The notes: generated from the letters alone by a model not told the origin. A DNA stretch of 8,515 nucleotides from an uncultured Eggerthellaceae bacterium (GCA_934630485.1 CAKTWD010000073.1:1-8515), one strand, 5' to 3'; numbered from the stretch's first letter, positions 1 to 6,377 are shown. Program-made: numbers and translations.

Positions 1-1
1 A

Positions 2-679
2 GCCGGAACCGCCTCCAGCGAGTCGCTGTTCCAGTCCACGCGCCGCATGGCCACTCCGCTGTACGGCGGCGATGACTGCGTGGTCATCACGCCGCGCTCG
101 AAGCTTTCCACGTCGTGCGTCTGCATCACGAAAATCGACGCAAGCTCAGGTAAGGTCGCCGACGCCCTTACCCTTCCGCAATCGATGTCCCCCTTCGAAG
201 TGGGCTACGGCGCCAACGGCCTGATGTTCTCGTTCGAGAACATCTACAGCTTCGGTGACGGCATTGCCAACCTGGGCACCTATGTTCCCCGCAAAAAGGT
301 CAGCGTCGGCGACTTCTCGTATTCCGAAACCGCTCAGAAAAGCGGCTCGTCCAACAGCGGCGCTGCCTTACCCTACGACAACACCGCCAATTACAGCGAC
401 GCGAAGTGGTTCCGCTTCAACCGCACGCCAACGGCGGCGCCGGCGTTTTGCGGCAACTACCTCATCGTGAAATCAAGCTATTCCGTCGCGGGCATCGACC
501 TTGACGCCGGCGAGTACTTCACCATCAACGTCGACAACGGCGCCGACAGCTACGGCGAGTACCTGGCAACCAGCGGCACGCACAACACACTGGTCACCTA
601 CACCAGCATCGACTACACCCCGGTGAACGACTCCGCGCAGAAGATGTGCCGCGTCAAGATCTGGAAGCCCATCGGCTAA
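2..679 (+). CDS. C-terminal part of an unrecognised, beta-rich (propeller-like) protein; 5' end outside window
   Basis: The frame is open from the left edge, so the ATG at 47 is probably internal and the true start lies upstream. About 225 residues are visible. I do not recognise the family. The fragment is rich in Gly, Ser, Thr, Asn and aromatic residues, has few charged helices, and alternates short hydrophobic strands with turns. Segments such as CVCITKIDASSGKV, NYLIVKSSYSVAGIDLDAG and NTLVTYTSID read like successive strand-turn units ending in 'ID..(S/A)G'. This suggests, but does not prove, a beta-propeller or other all-beta fold. No membrane segment or sorting signal is visible at the C-terminus, which ends KIWKPIG. 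The repair-fusion gene starts 27 bases downstream with no terminator between, so the two may be co-transcribed. Confidence 0.6.
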   Translation, partial: AGTASSESLFQSTRRMATPLYGGDDCVVITPRSKLSTSCVCITKIDASSGKVADALTLPQSMSPFEVGYGANGLMFSFENIYSFGDGIANLGTYVPRKKVSVGDFSYSETAQKSGSSNSGAALPYDNTANYSDAKWFRFNRTPTAAPAFCGNYLIVKSSYSVAGIDLDAGEYFTINVDNGADSYGEYLATSGTHNTLVTYTSIDYTPVNDSAQKMCRVKIWKPIG

Positions 680-706
680 GCGTCGCTCCGACGCCCACGA
701 ACCGCC

Positions 707-1924
707 ATGGCAGCCTACCGTCACATCTCGCACGGGTTCGACCCGGTGTTCAACGACGAATCGCGCATTCTGATCTTGGGGTCGTTCCCCTCGGTGCTCT
801 CGCGTAAGAACGCCTTCTACTACGGCAACCCGCAAAACCGCTTCTGGCGCGTCATTGCCCACGCCCTTGGCAAACCCGTGCCCCCGAACGAGGGCGAGCT
901 GCTTTTGTCGCCGTACGCGAACGCCGGGAGAGCCGCCGAAGGCGGTGCAAACGAGGCGGGCTCGAACGCAGAAGAGCACGCCGACGCCGCAACCCGCGAC
1001 ACCGCAGACGCCTCCGCAGCAACCCTCGAGCAATCAATCAACGCGAAGAAACTGCTGCTTTTGAGCAACGGCATCGCGCTATGGGACGCCATCGAGGAAT
1101 GCGACATCAAGGGCTCGAGCGACGCCAGTATCAAAAACGTCGTTCCCGCCCGCGTCGAGCTGATCACCGATGCTGCCCGTATCGACGCGGTGATCTGCAA
1201 CGGAGCCACGGCGGGACGCCTTTATAAGCGCTACCTGCAATGGAAGATCGGCCTTGAGGCGCTGGTCCTTCCCTCCACCAGCCCCGCGAACGCCGCCTGG
1301 GGCCTCGAGCGCCTGCAAAACCATTGGAAAGGCCAGCTCGACGAGATCATCGCGAGCCTCCCCGATCCCACGGCGCCGGAAGAGCGCAACCCGAAATGCA
1401 AGGCCTCGGCCGCCCGCGAACGCACCGACTACGCAAGCGTGCGCGTCCCCGCGCCGCCTGCGTCTAACTACGCCGTGCACAAATCGATGCAGGGCAACAA
1501 GCGCAAGGACACCAAACCCGAGCTGCTGGTGCGCGAACGCTTGCGCGAAGCGGGCTTAGGCGGCTATCGACTTCAGTGGAAGGTGTCCGGACGCCCCGAC
1601 GTCGCCTGGCCCGGTAAGAAAGTCTGCCTGTTCATCAACGGCTGTTTCTGGCATCGCTGCCCCCATTGCCACCCCTCAACACCTGCCAAGAACGTCGAGT
1701 ACTGGGAAGCGAAGTTCGCACGCAACGTCGAGCGCGACGAAAAGAACCTGAGCGCCCTTAAGGCTGACGGCTGGAAAGTCCACGTGGTTTGGGAATGCCA
1801 GCTGAAAAAGAAAACGCGCGAAGAGACCTTCGCTCAGCTTCTTCCTATTCTTGCTGAAGAGCTGGGAAAGCCGCTGGCCACCCAAAAACAGGAAGATGCC
1901 CCGCAGGCTGAACCCAGCGAATAG
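707..1924 (+). CDS. Fusion protein: DNA-deoxyinosine/uracil glycosylase domain + Vsr mismatch endonuclease domain
   Basis: Two DNA-repair domains lie in one 405-residue frame. Residues 1-215 resemble family-6 UDG-superfamily (hypoxanthine-DNA) glycosylases: LILGSFPS at 22-29, YYGNPQNRFW at 38-47, SNGIALWD at 120-127 and PSTSPANAAW at 189-198. That family excises deaminated bases, leaving an abasic site. Residues 258-385 resemble Vsr, which nicks 5' of T in T:G mismatches left by 5-methylcytosine deamination. Visible there are NKRKDTKPE (264-272), GRPD with D298 matching catalytic Asp51 of E. coli Vsr, FINGCFWH (309-316), NVERD (340-344) and VWEC (361-364). C313 and C364, with the C318/H320/C321 cluster, fit the structural zinc site. 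Residues about 64-112 are an Ala/Glu/Asn-rich insertion absent from the usual glycosylase, and 216-257 is a linker. The start fits the family N-terminus, although no strong Shine-Dalgarno is visible. No cytosine methylase is in the window. Confidence 0.88.
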   Translation: MAAYRHISHGFDPVFNDESRILILGSFPSVLSRKNAFYYGNPQNRFWRVIAHALGKPVPPNEGELLLSPYANAGRAAEGGANEAGSNAEEHADAATRDTADASAATLEQSINAKKLLLLSNGIALWDAIEECDIKGSSDASIKNVVPARVELITDAARIDAVICNGATAGRLYKRYLQWKIGLEALVLPSTSPANAAWGLERLQNHWKGQLDEIIASLPDPTAPEERNPKCKASAARERTDYASVRVPAPPASNYAVHKSMQGNKRKDTKPELLVRERLREAGLGGYRLQWKVSGRPDVAWPGKKVCLFINGCFWHRCPHCHPSTPAKNVEYWEAKFARNVERDEKNLSALKADGWKVHVVWECQLKKKTREETFAQLLPILAEELGKPLATQKQEDAPQAEPSE

Positions 1925-1964
1925 GCACAGCCTCATCCCGACAAGCCATCGCCCGTCAAACAAA

Positions 1965-1999
1965 AAGCGGCATCGAACCCAATTGGTTCGATGCCGCTT
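1965..1999 (-). terminator. Rho-independent terminator for purB, possibly bidirectional
   Basis: The arms at 1965-1979 and 1985-1999 form a perfect 15-bp inverted repeat around a 5-base loop. Read on the minus strand the stem is followed by TTTTTGTTTG, a good terminator tail for purB, which ends at 2027. On the plus strand the tail is poor (TTGCGATTT), so it would stop the repair-fusion transcript less efficiently. It lies between convergent genes, as expected for a shared terminator. Confidence 0.88.
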
Positions 2000-2026
2000 G
2001 CGATTTCGGCGTTGTCGCACGGGCGA

Positions 2027-3373
2027 TTAATCGAAGTTCAGCTCCTTCAGGCGAGCGAAGATGCGATCCTTACGGGTCAGGAACGCCCACGGATCAAAGA
2101 TGGCGTCAAGCTGCTCGGGCGTGAGCTTCGCCTCGGGGTCGGCCTCCAGGCGCTCACGGTACGTGGGACCGTCGATGGCGTTCTGGATGTCTTCCCACAC
2201 GGCCATGGCGTTGCGCTGAACGATGACATACGCGTCCTCGCGCGTGATGCCGGTCTGAACCAGCGCCAGCAGGACCTTCGACGAGAAGATCAGGCCGCGC
2301 GTGCGCCACAGGTTGTGCTCCATCTTGGCAGGATACGTGAACAGGCCGTCCAACAGGGGCTGCATCTTGCCGAACATGTAGTCCAGAGCGATGAAGCTGT
2401 CCGCCAGGGCGACGCGCTCGGTACCGGAATGGCTGATGTCGCGCTCGTACCACAGGGCAACGTTGTCAAGGGCGACCTGCGCGTTTGCCTTGACGACACG
2501 CGAAAGGCCGCAGACGCGCTCGACTGTGATGGGGTTGCGCTTATGAGGCATGGCCGATGAGCCCTTCTGACCCTTCTTGAACGGCTCTTCTGCCTCGATG
2601 ACGTCGGTCTGCTGAAGAAGGCGGATCTGCGTGGCGATAGACTCGAGCGTGGAGGCGACCACAGCAAGCGTGCTCATGACCTGAGCATGACGGTCGCGGG
2701 CGATGACCTGCGTGGACAGCGGATCGGGCGTCAGGCCCAACTTCTCGCAGACGTACTCTTCGACGAAGGGGTCGATGCTGGAATACGATCCGACGGCACC
2801 GGAGATGGCGCCCGTGGCGATCATGGCGCGAGCATCCTGCATGCGCTTCAGGTCGCGCTCGAGCATCCAAGCCCAACTGCCGAACTTCATGCCGAAAGTC
2901 ATGGGCTCGGCGGAGATGCCATGAGTGCGGCCAACGCACAGGGTGTCCTCGAATTCGAAAGCGCGGCGCTTGCATACCTCGCCGAGCTTCTTGATATCCT
3001 CGATGATGATGTCGCATGCCTGCGTGATCTGGTAGCACAGTGCCATATCGCCCAGGTCGGACGAGGTCATGCCGTAGTGCACCCAGCGGCTGGGCGGCTC
3101 CCAACCTTCCGGCAGGTCCACGTCGATGTACTCGGCCATGTTGGTAAGGAACGAGATGACGTCGTGGTTCGTGACCTTCTCGATCTCATCGATGCGCTCG
3201 ATGGTGAAGTTGGCGTGCTCGCGGATCCACGCAGCCTCTTCCTTGGTGATGCCAGCTGCGCCAAGCTCCGCCTGAGCCTCGCATGCCAAAACCTCGATCT
3301 CCTTCCAGATGGAGAACTTGTTCTGAGGCTCCCAGAGAGCGCCCATCTCGGGGCGCGTGTACCTGCCGATCAT
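2027..3373 (-). CDS. purB: Adenylosuccinate lyase
   Basis: Cytosolic homotetrameric enzyme of the fumarase/aspartase superfamily. It releases fumarate at two steps of purine synthesis: SAICAR to AICAR and adenylosuccinate to AMP. The 448-residue length is normal for bacterial PurB. Visible motifs are the N-terminal RYTRPEMGALW (4-14), TSSD (103-106), GRTHG with H151 (148-152), and the superfamily signature loop GSSAMPHKRNP (271-281), which carries the catalytic serine. ERDISHSGTER (310-320) also fits. The start is supported by GGAGG seven bases upstream (3381-3385). The gene stands 126 bases downstream of the trkA pair with its own likely promoter, and ends in a strong hairpin terminator. No other purine genes are visible nearby, and nothing looks truncated. 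Confidence 0.97.
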   Translation of the reverse strand: MIGRYTRPEMGALWEPQNKFSIWKEIEVLACEAQAELGAAGITKEEAAWIREHANFTIERIDEIEKVTNHDVISFLTNMAEYIDVDLPEGWEPPSRWVHYGMTSSDLGDMALCYQITQACDIIIEDIKKLGEVCKRRAFEFEDTLCVGRTHGISAEPMTFGMKFGSWAWMLERDLKRMQDARAMIATGAISGAVGSYSSIDPFVEEYVCEKLGLTPDPLSTQVIARDRHAQVMSTLAVVASTLESIATQIRLLQQTDVIEAEEPFKKGQKGSSAMPHKRNPITVERVCGLSRVVKANAQVALDNVALWYERDISHSGTERVALADSFIALDYMFGKMQPLLDGLFTYPAKMEHNLWRTRGLIFSSKVLLALVQTGITREDAYVIVQRNAMAVWEDIQNAIDGPTYRERLEADPEAKLTPEQLDAIFDPWAFLTRKDRIFARLKELNFD

Positions 3374-3450
3374 TCGTTTTCCTCCGTTCGAAACGACCGC
3401 ATGCGCCCGGTTGCGCAGCAGCCAACGTACACGAATTGCGTTCGAATCGC

Positions 3451-3479
3451 ATTATACCCGCAGCAAGCGCCCACTTCAG
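3451..3479 (-). promoter_or_regulatory. Candidate sigma-70-type promoter for purB
   Basis: A perfect TATAAT on the minus strand lies at 3451-3456. The best -35 at 17-base spacing is CTGAAG (3474-3479), which matches only half of TTGACA. Transcription would start near 3444, giving a purB leader of about 70 bases. Because there is no clear terminator after the upstream trkA gene, read-through from trkA into purB is also possible. Confidence 0.5.
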
Positions 3480-3499
3480 CGCATGCCGCGCGGCTCTTG

Positions 3500-4171
3500 C
3501 TACAAAGACTTGAAAGCCATGCGAACGTCATCAAGGACGTCGCTGTCGGCCACTACGATGGCCTTATCGCCCGCGAACAGGCGTGTCTCGCCATTCACCA
3601 CGGAAACGTCGTCCTTCGACTCGACAGCGGCGATCAAGCTGTTCTCGGGAAGGGCAATGTCCTCGACGGAGACGCCGTCGGCGGGGTTGTGATTGCGGAA
3701 ACGCGGGACGTTTACCGAGATCAGAACGACGTTGCCGTGCGTCAGGGTCGAAACGACCGACACGCTTCCCAAAAGAGTCTCCTCTTCAATGAGGTTCGCG
3801 GTAAGCTCGGTAGACGAAATGGACTCGATATCCAGAGCACGGAAGATACGCTGATTTTGCGGCGAGTTCACACGCGCCACGCAACGGGGCACGTCGAACA
3901 CGCGCTGCGCGATCTCGCACGAGACCAGGTTGTTGTCGTCCTGACCCGTGGTTGCAACGAAAACGTCGGCCTTCCTGATGCCGGCGTCTTCCTGATAATG
4001 AGAGTCGCAGCCGTCGCCGTGAATGATAAGGTAACGGCCCTGAAGCAGCATGGACAGGCGGTCCGCCACTTCGCGCTCCTTCTCGATGATGGCAACTTCG
4101 TTGCCGCTTGAAAGCAAAACGTTGGCAAGGTATTCGCCAACCTTGCCGCCACCTGCGATAACAACGTACAT
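3500..4171 (-). CDS. trkA: TrkA-type potassium uptake regulatory subunit (RCK domain), second of a tandem pair
   Basis: Peripheral membrane gating subunit of a Trk/Ktr-type K+ transporter. The 223 residues have one RCK_N Rossmann domain (about 1-125) and one RCK_C domain (about 138-221). Nucleotide-binding features are GGGKVG at 7-12, the acidic E30 ending the second strand, HGDG at 51-54 and ATTGQDDNN at 73-81. This is the half-size type that works as oligomers, unlike the double-length E. coli TrkA. It starts 9 bases after the stop of the other trkA gene, so the two form one operon, like the paired ceoB/ceoC genes of mycobacteria. GAGG four bases before the ATG is a modest ribosome site. 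No TrkH/KtrB pore gene is in the window. Some RCK_C domains of other phyla bind cyclic di-AMP; nothing here shows that directly. Confidence 0.93.
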   Translation of the reverse strand: MYVVIAGGGKVGEYLANVLLSSGNEVAIIEKEREVADRLSMLLQGRYLIIHGDGCDSHYQEDAGIRKADVFVATTGQDDNNLVSCEIAQRVFDVPRCVARVNSPQNQRIFRALDIESISSTELTANLIEEETLLGSVSVVSTLTHGNVVLISVNVPRFRNHNPADGVSVEDIALPENSLIAAVESKDDVSVVNGETRLFAGDKAIVVADSDVLDDVRMAFKSL

Positions 4172-4180
4172 AATGCCTCG

Positions 4181-4840
4181 CTAATCCTGAATGAACGACG
4201 AGAACGAATCAAGAAGGTCGTGACGCACGCACGCAAGCACCAGGTCGCCGTGGTACAGAACCGAGTCGCGCGTGGGAATGGACGACGCCGAGCCGTCTGC
4301 GCGCTCGAAGGCGATGATGCGTATGTCATGGTCACGCTCGATCTCGAAAACGCGAATGGCACGACGATCGCGCGAAGAAAGGTCAAGCGAAAAGCGCAGC
4401 ACCTCGAAGTCGCCGAACGTGTCCAAATGCGAGCCGTGACCGGAAACAACCTTGCCGAAGGCCTCCTCGGCAACAAGGGTGGTACCGCACACGTAGTCGA
4501 TGCCCAGCTGCATGTAAGCGCGCTCGTGGTCGGGATTGTACAGACGTGCGATGACGCGCGGGACCTCGAACAGGCGGCTTGCAACCTCGGTGACCATGAG
4601 GTTGGCGTTGTCCGACTCGGTAACCGCGGCCACGACATCGCAGTCTTCAATGCCGGCCTTGGTAAGCGTCAGCTCGTCGAAGCCGATGCCCTGCACAGTG
4701 GAGCCGTTGAACATGCGGCCCAGGTTATCGAATGCGTCCGCACGCTTGTCGATGACGCAGACGTTGTCCCCATTCTCGGAAAGCATATTCGCCAGGCGCG
4801 AACCAACACGGCCACAGCCTACCACGATGACGTTGCTCAT
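4181..4840 (-). CDS. trkA: TrkA-type potassium uptake regulatory subunit (RCK domain), first of a tandem pair
   Basis: A 219-residue paralogue of the gene just downstream, with the same layout: RCK_N about 2-130 and RCK_C about 143-217. It has GCGRVG at 8-13, D31 ending the second strand (an acidic residue fitting a dinucleotide or ATP/ADP ligand) and TESDNAN at 74-80. An in-frame ATG exists nine codons earlier (4867), but the AGGAGG placed five bases before 4840 and the canonical start MSNVIVVGCGRVG make 4840 the better start. Sequence identity to its partner looks low outside the fold motifs, so the pair probably diverged long ago and may form a hetero-oligomeric gating ring. I could not identify a convincing promoter; it must lie within 4841-4890, next to the terminator of the upstream gene. 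Confidence 0.92.
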   Translation of the reverse strand: MSNVIVVGCGRVGSRLANMLSENGDNVCVIDKRADAFDNLGRMFNGSTVQGIGFDELTLTKAGIEDCDVVAAVTESDNANLMVTEVASRLFEVPRVIARLYNPDHERAYMQLGIDYVCGTTLVAEEAFGKVVSGHGSHLDTFGDFEVLRFSLDLSSRDRRAIRVFEIERDHDIRIIAFERADGSASSIPTRDSVLYHGDLVLACVRHDLLDSFSSFIQD

Positions 4841-4845
4841 AGAAT

Positions 4846-4851
4846 CCTCCT
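4846..4851 (-). promoter_or_regulatory. Shine-Dalgarno deciding the start of the first trkA gene
   Basis: AGGAGG on the minus strand ends five bases before the ATG at 4840. It would lie inside the coding region if the longer start at 4867 were used. It is the best ribosome site in the window and argues for the 219-residue product. Confidence 0.8.
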
Positions 4852-4881
4852 GAATACGTGCGCTCATTTTCTCACAGGCAG

Positions 4882-4919
4882 GATAAAAGAAAAGGCGTGC
4901 CGCGAAACCGACACGCCTT
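4882..4919 (-). terminator. Rho-independent terminator of the secreted lysozyme-fold gene
   Basis: The arms AAGGCGTG (4892-4899) and CACGCCTT (4912-4919) pair perfectly, and two more C:G pairs can form beyond a single mismatch. On the minus strand the stem is followed by TTTTCTTTTAT (down to about 4882). It lies about 60 bases after the stop at 4981 and just before the trkA pair, so it separates the two units. Confidence 0.85.
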
Positions 4920-4980
4920 GTCCCTGTTGCTGTTTGGTGCAGGCGCCTGCGATTTCCCGCTGCGCCCCGATTCCCGAAAG

Positions 4981-5766
4981 CTAGATGAGCGCCATCTGGC
5001 CGACGGTGTTGTTGTACCAGTTCTGGTAGTTGGGCGGGCAGTACTTCTGAGCTGCGCCCAAGGTGATGGAGTAGCCGTAGCCTGCAGCCAAGCCGGCGAC
5101 ATGCGCGTTAATGGCTTCCTCCCAGTTGGACCAAGCGTTGTTGCCCCAGCCCCAAGCGTTGTGAGACTTGAAGCAGACAGAGCCCTTGCTGCTTTCCGTG
5201 TTGGAGATTGCCGGCGACCAGCGCGGATCGATCTGGTTGTTCCAAGCGGCCTGCGCGAACGTCTTTCCGTAGCCCGAAAGCGGCGAACCAGCAAGGTACG
5301 CGTCGATGCGGCTTCCCCATTCAGCGACGAACTTCTCTTCACCAATGGTCCAGTCGACATCGGGCAGGTTCGTGCTTACCGCTGCATCGTAGTTGGCCTG
5401 AGCGGTAGAAGCGGCTTCGATGGTGGCGCGTTCTGCGGCCTTGCGAGCCTCCTCGGCGATTCGCTCTTCCTCCTCGATGGTGGCGATACCTGCTGAAATG
5501 TCGGTTGAAGAGGAGGTTTCCAAAACGGAAGCCTCGGTGAGAGTGGCTTCACCCGCGTTGGCGAACGAACCGCTGGGGTTCGAGGCGGCCTTGGAAGAAG
5601 CCTGTTTAGTTGATGCGTCGATTCCGAAAGAGGACCAGTCAGACGGGCCGTTGTCTGCGGCGGCGTTGCTGGTTGCGGCAACGAAGACTACGAAAAGAGA
5701 CAGGGCAACGATGGCCAAAGCCATTCCGAATGCCGGGACGCGGCGTGTTTTAGCACGTGTTGTCAT
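4981..5766 (-). CDS. Secreted lysozyme-fold (glucosaminidase-like) cell-wall hydrolase
   Basis: A 261-residue exported protein. Residues 1-37 form a signal peptide: basic start (RAKTRR), hydrophobic core (14-31) and a likely signal-peptidase cut after the Ala run SNAAA. A Ser/Ala-rich stretch follows (38-92), then a charged helix likely to be a coiled coil (about 97-128, IEEEERIAEEARKAAER). The C-terminal domain (about 145-261) has WSPAISNTESSKG (183-195), with E191 the likely catalytic acid, then HNAWGWG (202-208) and YCPPNYQNWY (242-251). The Glu followed by NAWGWG resembles the ES...N(L/A)(F/W)G pattern of lysozyme-like glucosaminidases, so peptidoglycan cleavage is inferred. C198 and C243 could form a disulfide. 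No LysM, SH3 or sortase signal is seen. GAGAGG lies eight bases before the ATG. It has its own promoter, structured leader and terminator, so it is a single-gene unit. Confidence 0.8.
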   Translation of the reverse strand: MTTRAKTRRVPAFGMALAIVALSLFVVFVAATSNAAADNGPSDWSSFGIDASTKQASSKAASNPSGSFANAGEATLTEASVLETSSSTDISAGIATIEEEERIAEEARKAAERATIEAASTAQANYDAAVSTNLPDVDWTIGEEKFVAEWGSRIDAYLAGSPLSGYGKTFAQAAWNNQIDPRWSPAISNTESSKGSVCFKSHNAWGWGNNAWSNWEEAINAHVAGLAAGYGYSITLGAAQKYCPPNYQNWYNNTVGQMALI

Positions 5767-5774
5767 TCAATATG

Positions 5775-5897
5775 CCTCTCTGTTTGCCTCGAAAAGCGGT
5801 ATAAGCACGCAAACACCTAAGCCGCCGAAGCGGGACAGCGATGAATGTTTAAGGGGTGTGTTTGCTGTCGGAGTGCGCGCCGAAGCGCTATTTCGTT
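5775..5897 (-). promoter_or_regulatory. Candidate structured 5' leader (switch-like) of the lysozyme-fold gene
   Basis: Between the predicted start of transcription (about 5897) and the ribosome site (5775-5780), the minus strand has two hairpins closed by UUCG loops: GCGC-UUCG-GCGC (5877-5888) and CCGC-UUCG-GCGG (5822-5833). It also has three helices that compete for strands. GACAGC (5864-5869) pairs with GCTGTC (5834-5839). GCAAACAC (5858-5865) pairs with GTGTTTGC (5809-5816) and shares two bases with the first helix. The same GTGTTTGC can instead pair over seven bases with GCAAACA (5781-5787), which directly abuts the GAGAGG ribosome site. That is the architecture of a riboswitch or other leader regulator. 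I could not match it to a known class: it lacks the conserved G-rich blocks of the ydaO (cyclic di-AMP) riboswitch as I recall them. Confidence 0.45.
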
Positions 5898-5903
5898 ACC
5901 CGT

Positions 5904-5932
5904 ATTTTACCTGAGCCGCAGATGGAAGGCAA
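5904..5932 (-). promoter_or_regulatory. Candidate promoter of the lysozyme-fold gene
   Basis: On the minus strand TTGCCT (5927-5932, four of six matches to TTGACA) is followed after exactly 17 bases by TAAAAT (5904-5909, five of six). Transcription would begin near 5897. GAAGGC repeats on the plus strand (5925-5930 and 5944-5949) and the palindrome CAAAATTTTG (5930-5939) overlap or flank the -35, so a bound regulator is conceivable. Confidence 0.5.
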
Positions 5933-6095
5933 AATTTTGTGGAGAAGGCACCGTTCGCCGGAGCGATTGACAAACGAAAGATTTTGGTTTTCCCTTGTCA
6001 CAAACGGCAAAATACCGCTTGTGCAAAATGTAAGTTGTGAAGACGGGCGACCTGCGGCGATGGCAAAACGACAGCGAAACCGAAACGAAACCGTC

Positions 6096-6156
6096 GCGAA
6101 TCTTCCCCAAACCACGCCGCTGGGAGTTCAATCGCACCCCAAGCACTGGGTTTCGC
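6096..6156 (-). other. Possible folded RNA element (closed two-hairpin structure)
   Basis: On the minus strand GCGAA (6152-6156) pairs with TTCGC (6096-6100), enclosing two similar CCCA...TGGG hairpins: 6138-6150 with a five-base loop, and 6106-6124 with an eleven-base loop. Each is followed by an extra G (TTGGGG). The short stems could arise by chance, and no promoter or terminator was found around it. I assign no RNA family. Confidence 0.2.
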
Positions 6157-6328
6157 ATACGGAAAACGTCGTCGTTTTCGGCCTTTCCGCAGGAAACGAC
6201 CATGATTTGCCGACAAAATCGCGCCTACCGCGCAAGGCCTGAGCATCTTGCACAAAACCCGACGGTTTGGGTATCGGAATTCAGAATTGAAGGAATGCCC
6301 TTGGTATGCGATTTAGCGATGCCCCGAC

Positions 6329-6377
6329 GCTACCCGTTTCACGAGCGCCCACGACAGCGGGTAGCAACTTAAAGTTG
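6329..6377. repeat. Inverted repeat plus adjoining palindrome downstream of the PspC-domain gene
   Basis: GCTACCCG (6329-6336) and CGGGTAGC (6358-6365) form a perfect eight-base inverted repeat around 21 bases. The last base of that repeat begins a second palindrome, CAACTT-A-AAGTTG (6365-6377). Neither has a T-rich tail on either strand, so a simple terminator is unlikely. A protein-binding site or a transcript-end hairpin are both possible. Confidence 0.4.

Noticed and set aside
2687..4111. A 474-codon open frame on the plus strand across purB and the trkA gene
   Set aside because: It lies antisense to two well-supported genes, has no ribosome site, and its product resembles no family. Long antisense frames are common in GC-rich genes.
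5775..5897. The hydrolase leader as a ydaO-type (cyclic di-AMP) riboswitch
   Set aside because: The gene context would fit, but the G-rich conserved blocks I associate with that class are not present on the transcribed strand.
5967..5995. Perfect TTGACA as a plus-strand promoter
   Set aside because: The sequences at 16-18-base spacing (around TTCCCT) do not resemble a -10 box, and no plausible plus-strand gene lies downstream.
6121..6140. A T-loop-like word (GTTCAATC) suggesting a tRNA
   Set aside because: The flanking bases do not form the five-base T stem, and no acceptor or anticodon arm can be built around it.
5856..6242. A 128-codon plus-strand frame in the intergenic region, and shorter minus-strand frames at 5888-6115 and 5907-6203
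   Set aside because: No ribosome site and no domain resemblance. The start of the plus-strand frame lies inside the opposite-strand leader, and the minus-strand frames overlap each other in different frames with random-looking composition.
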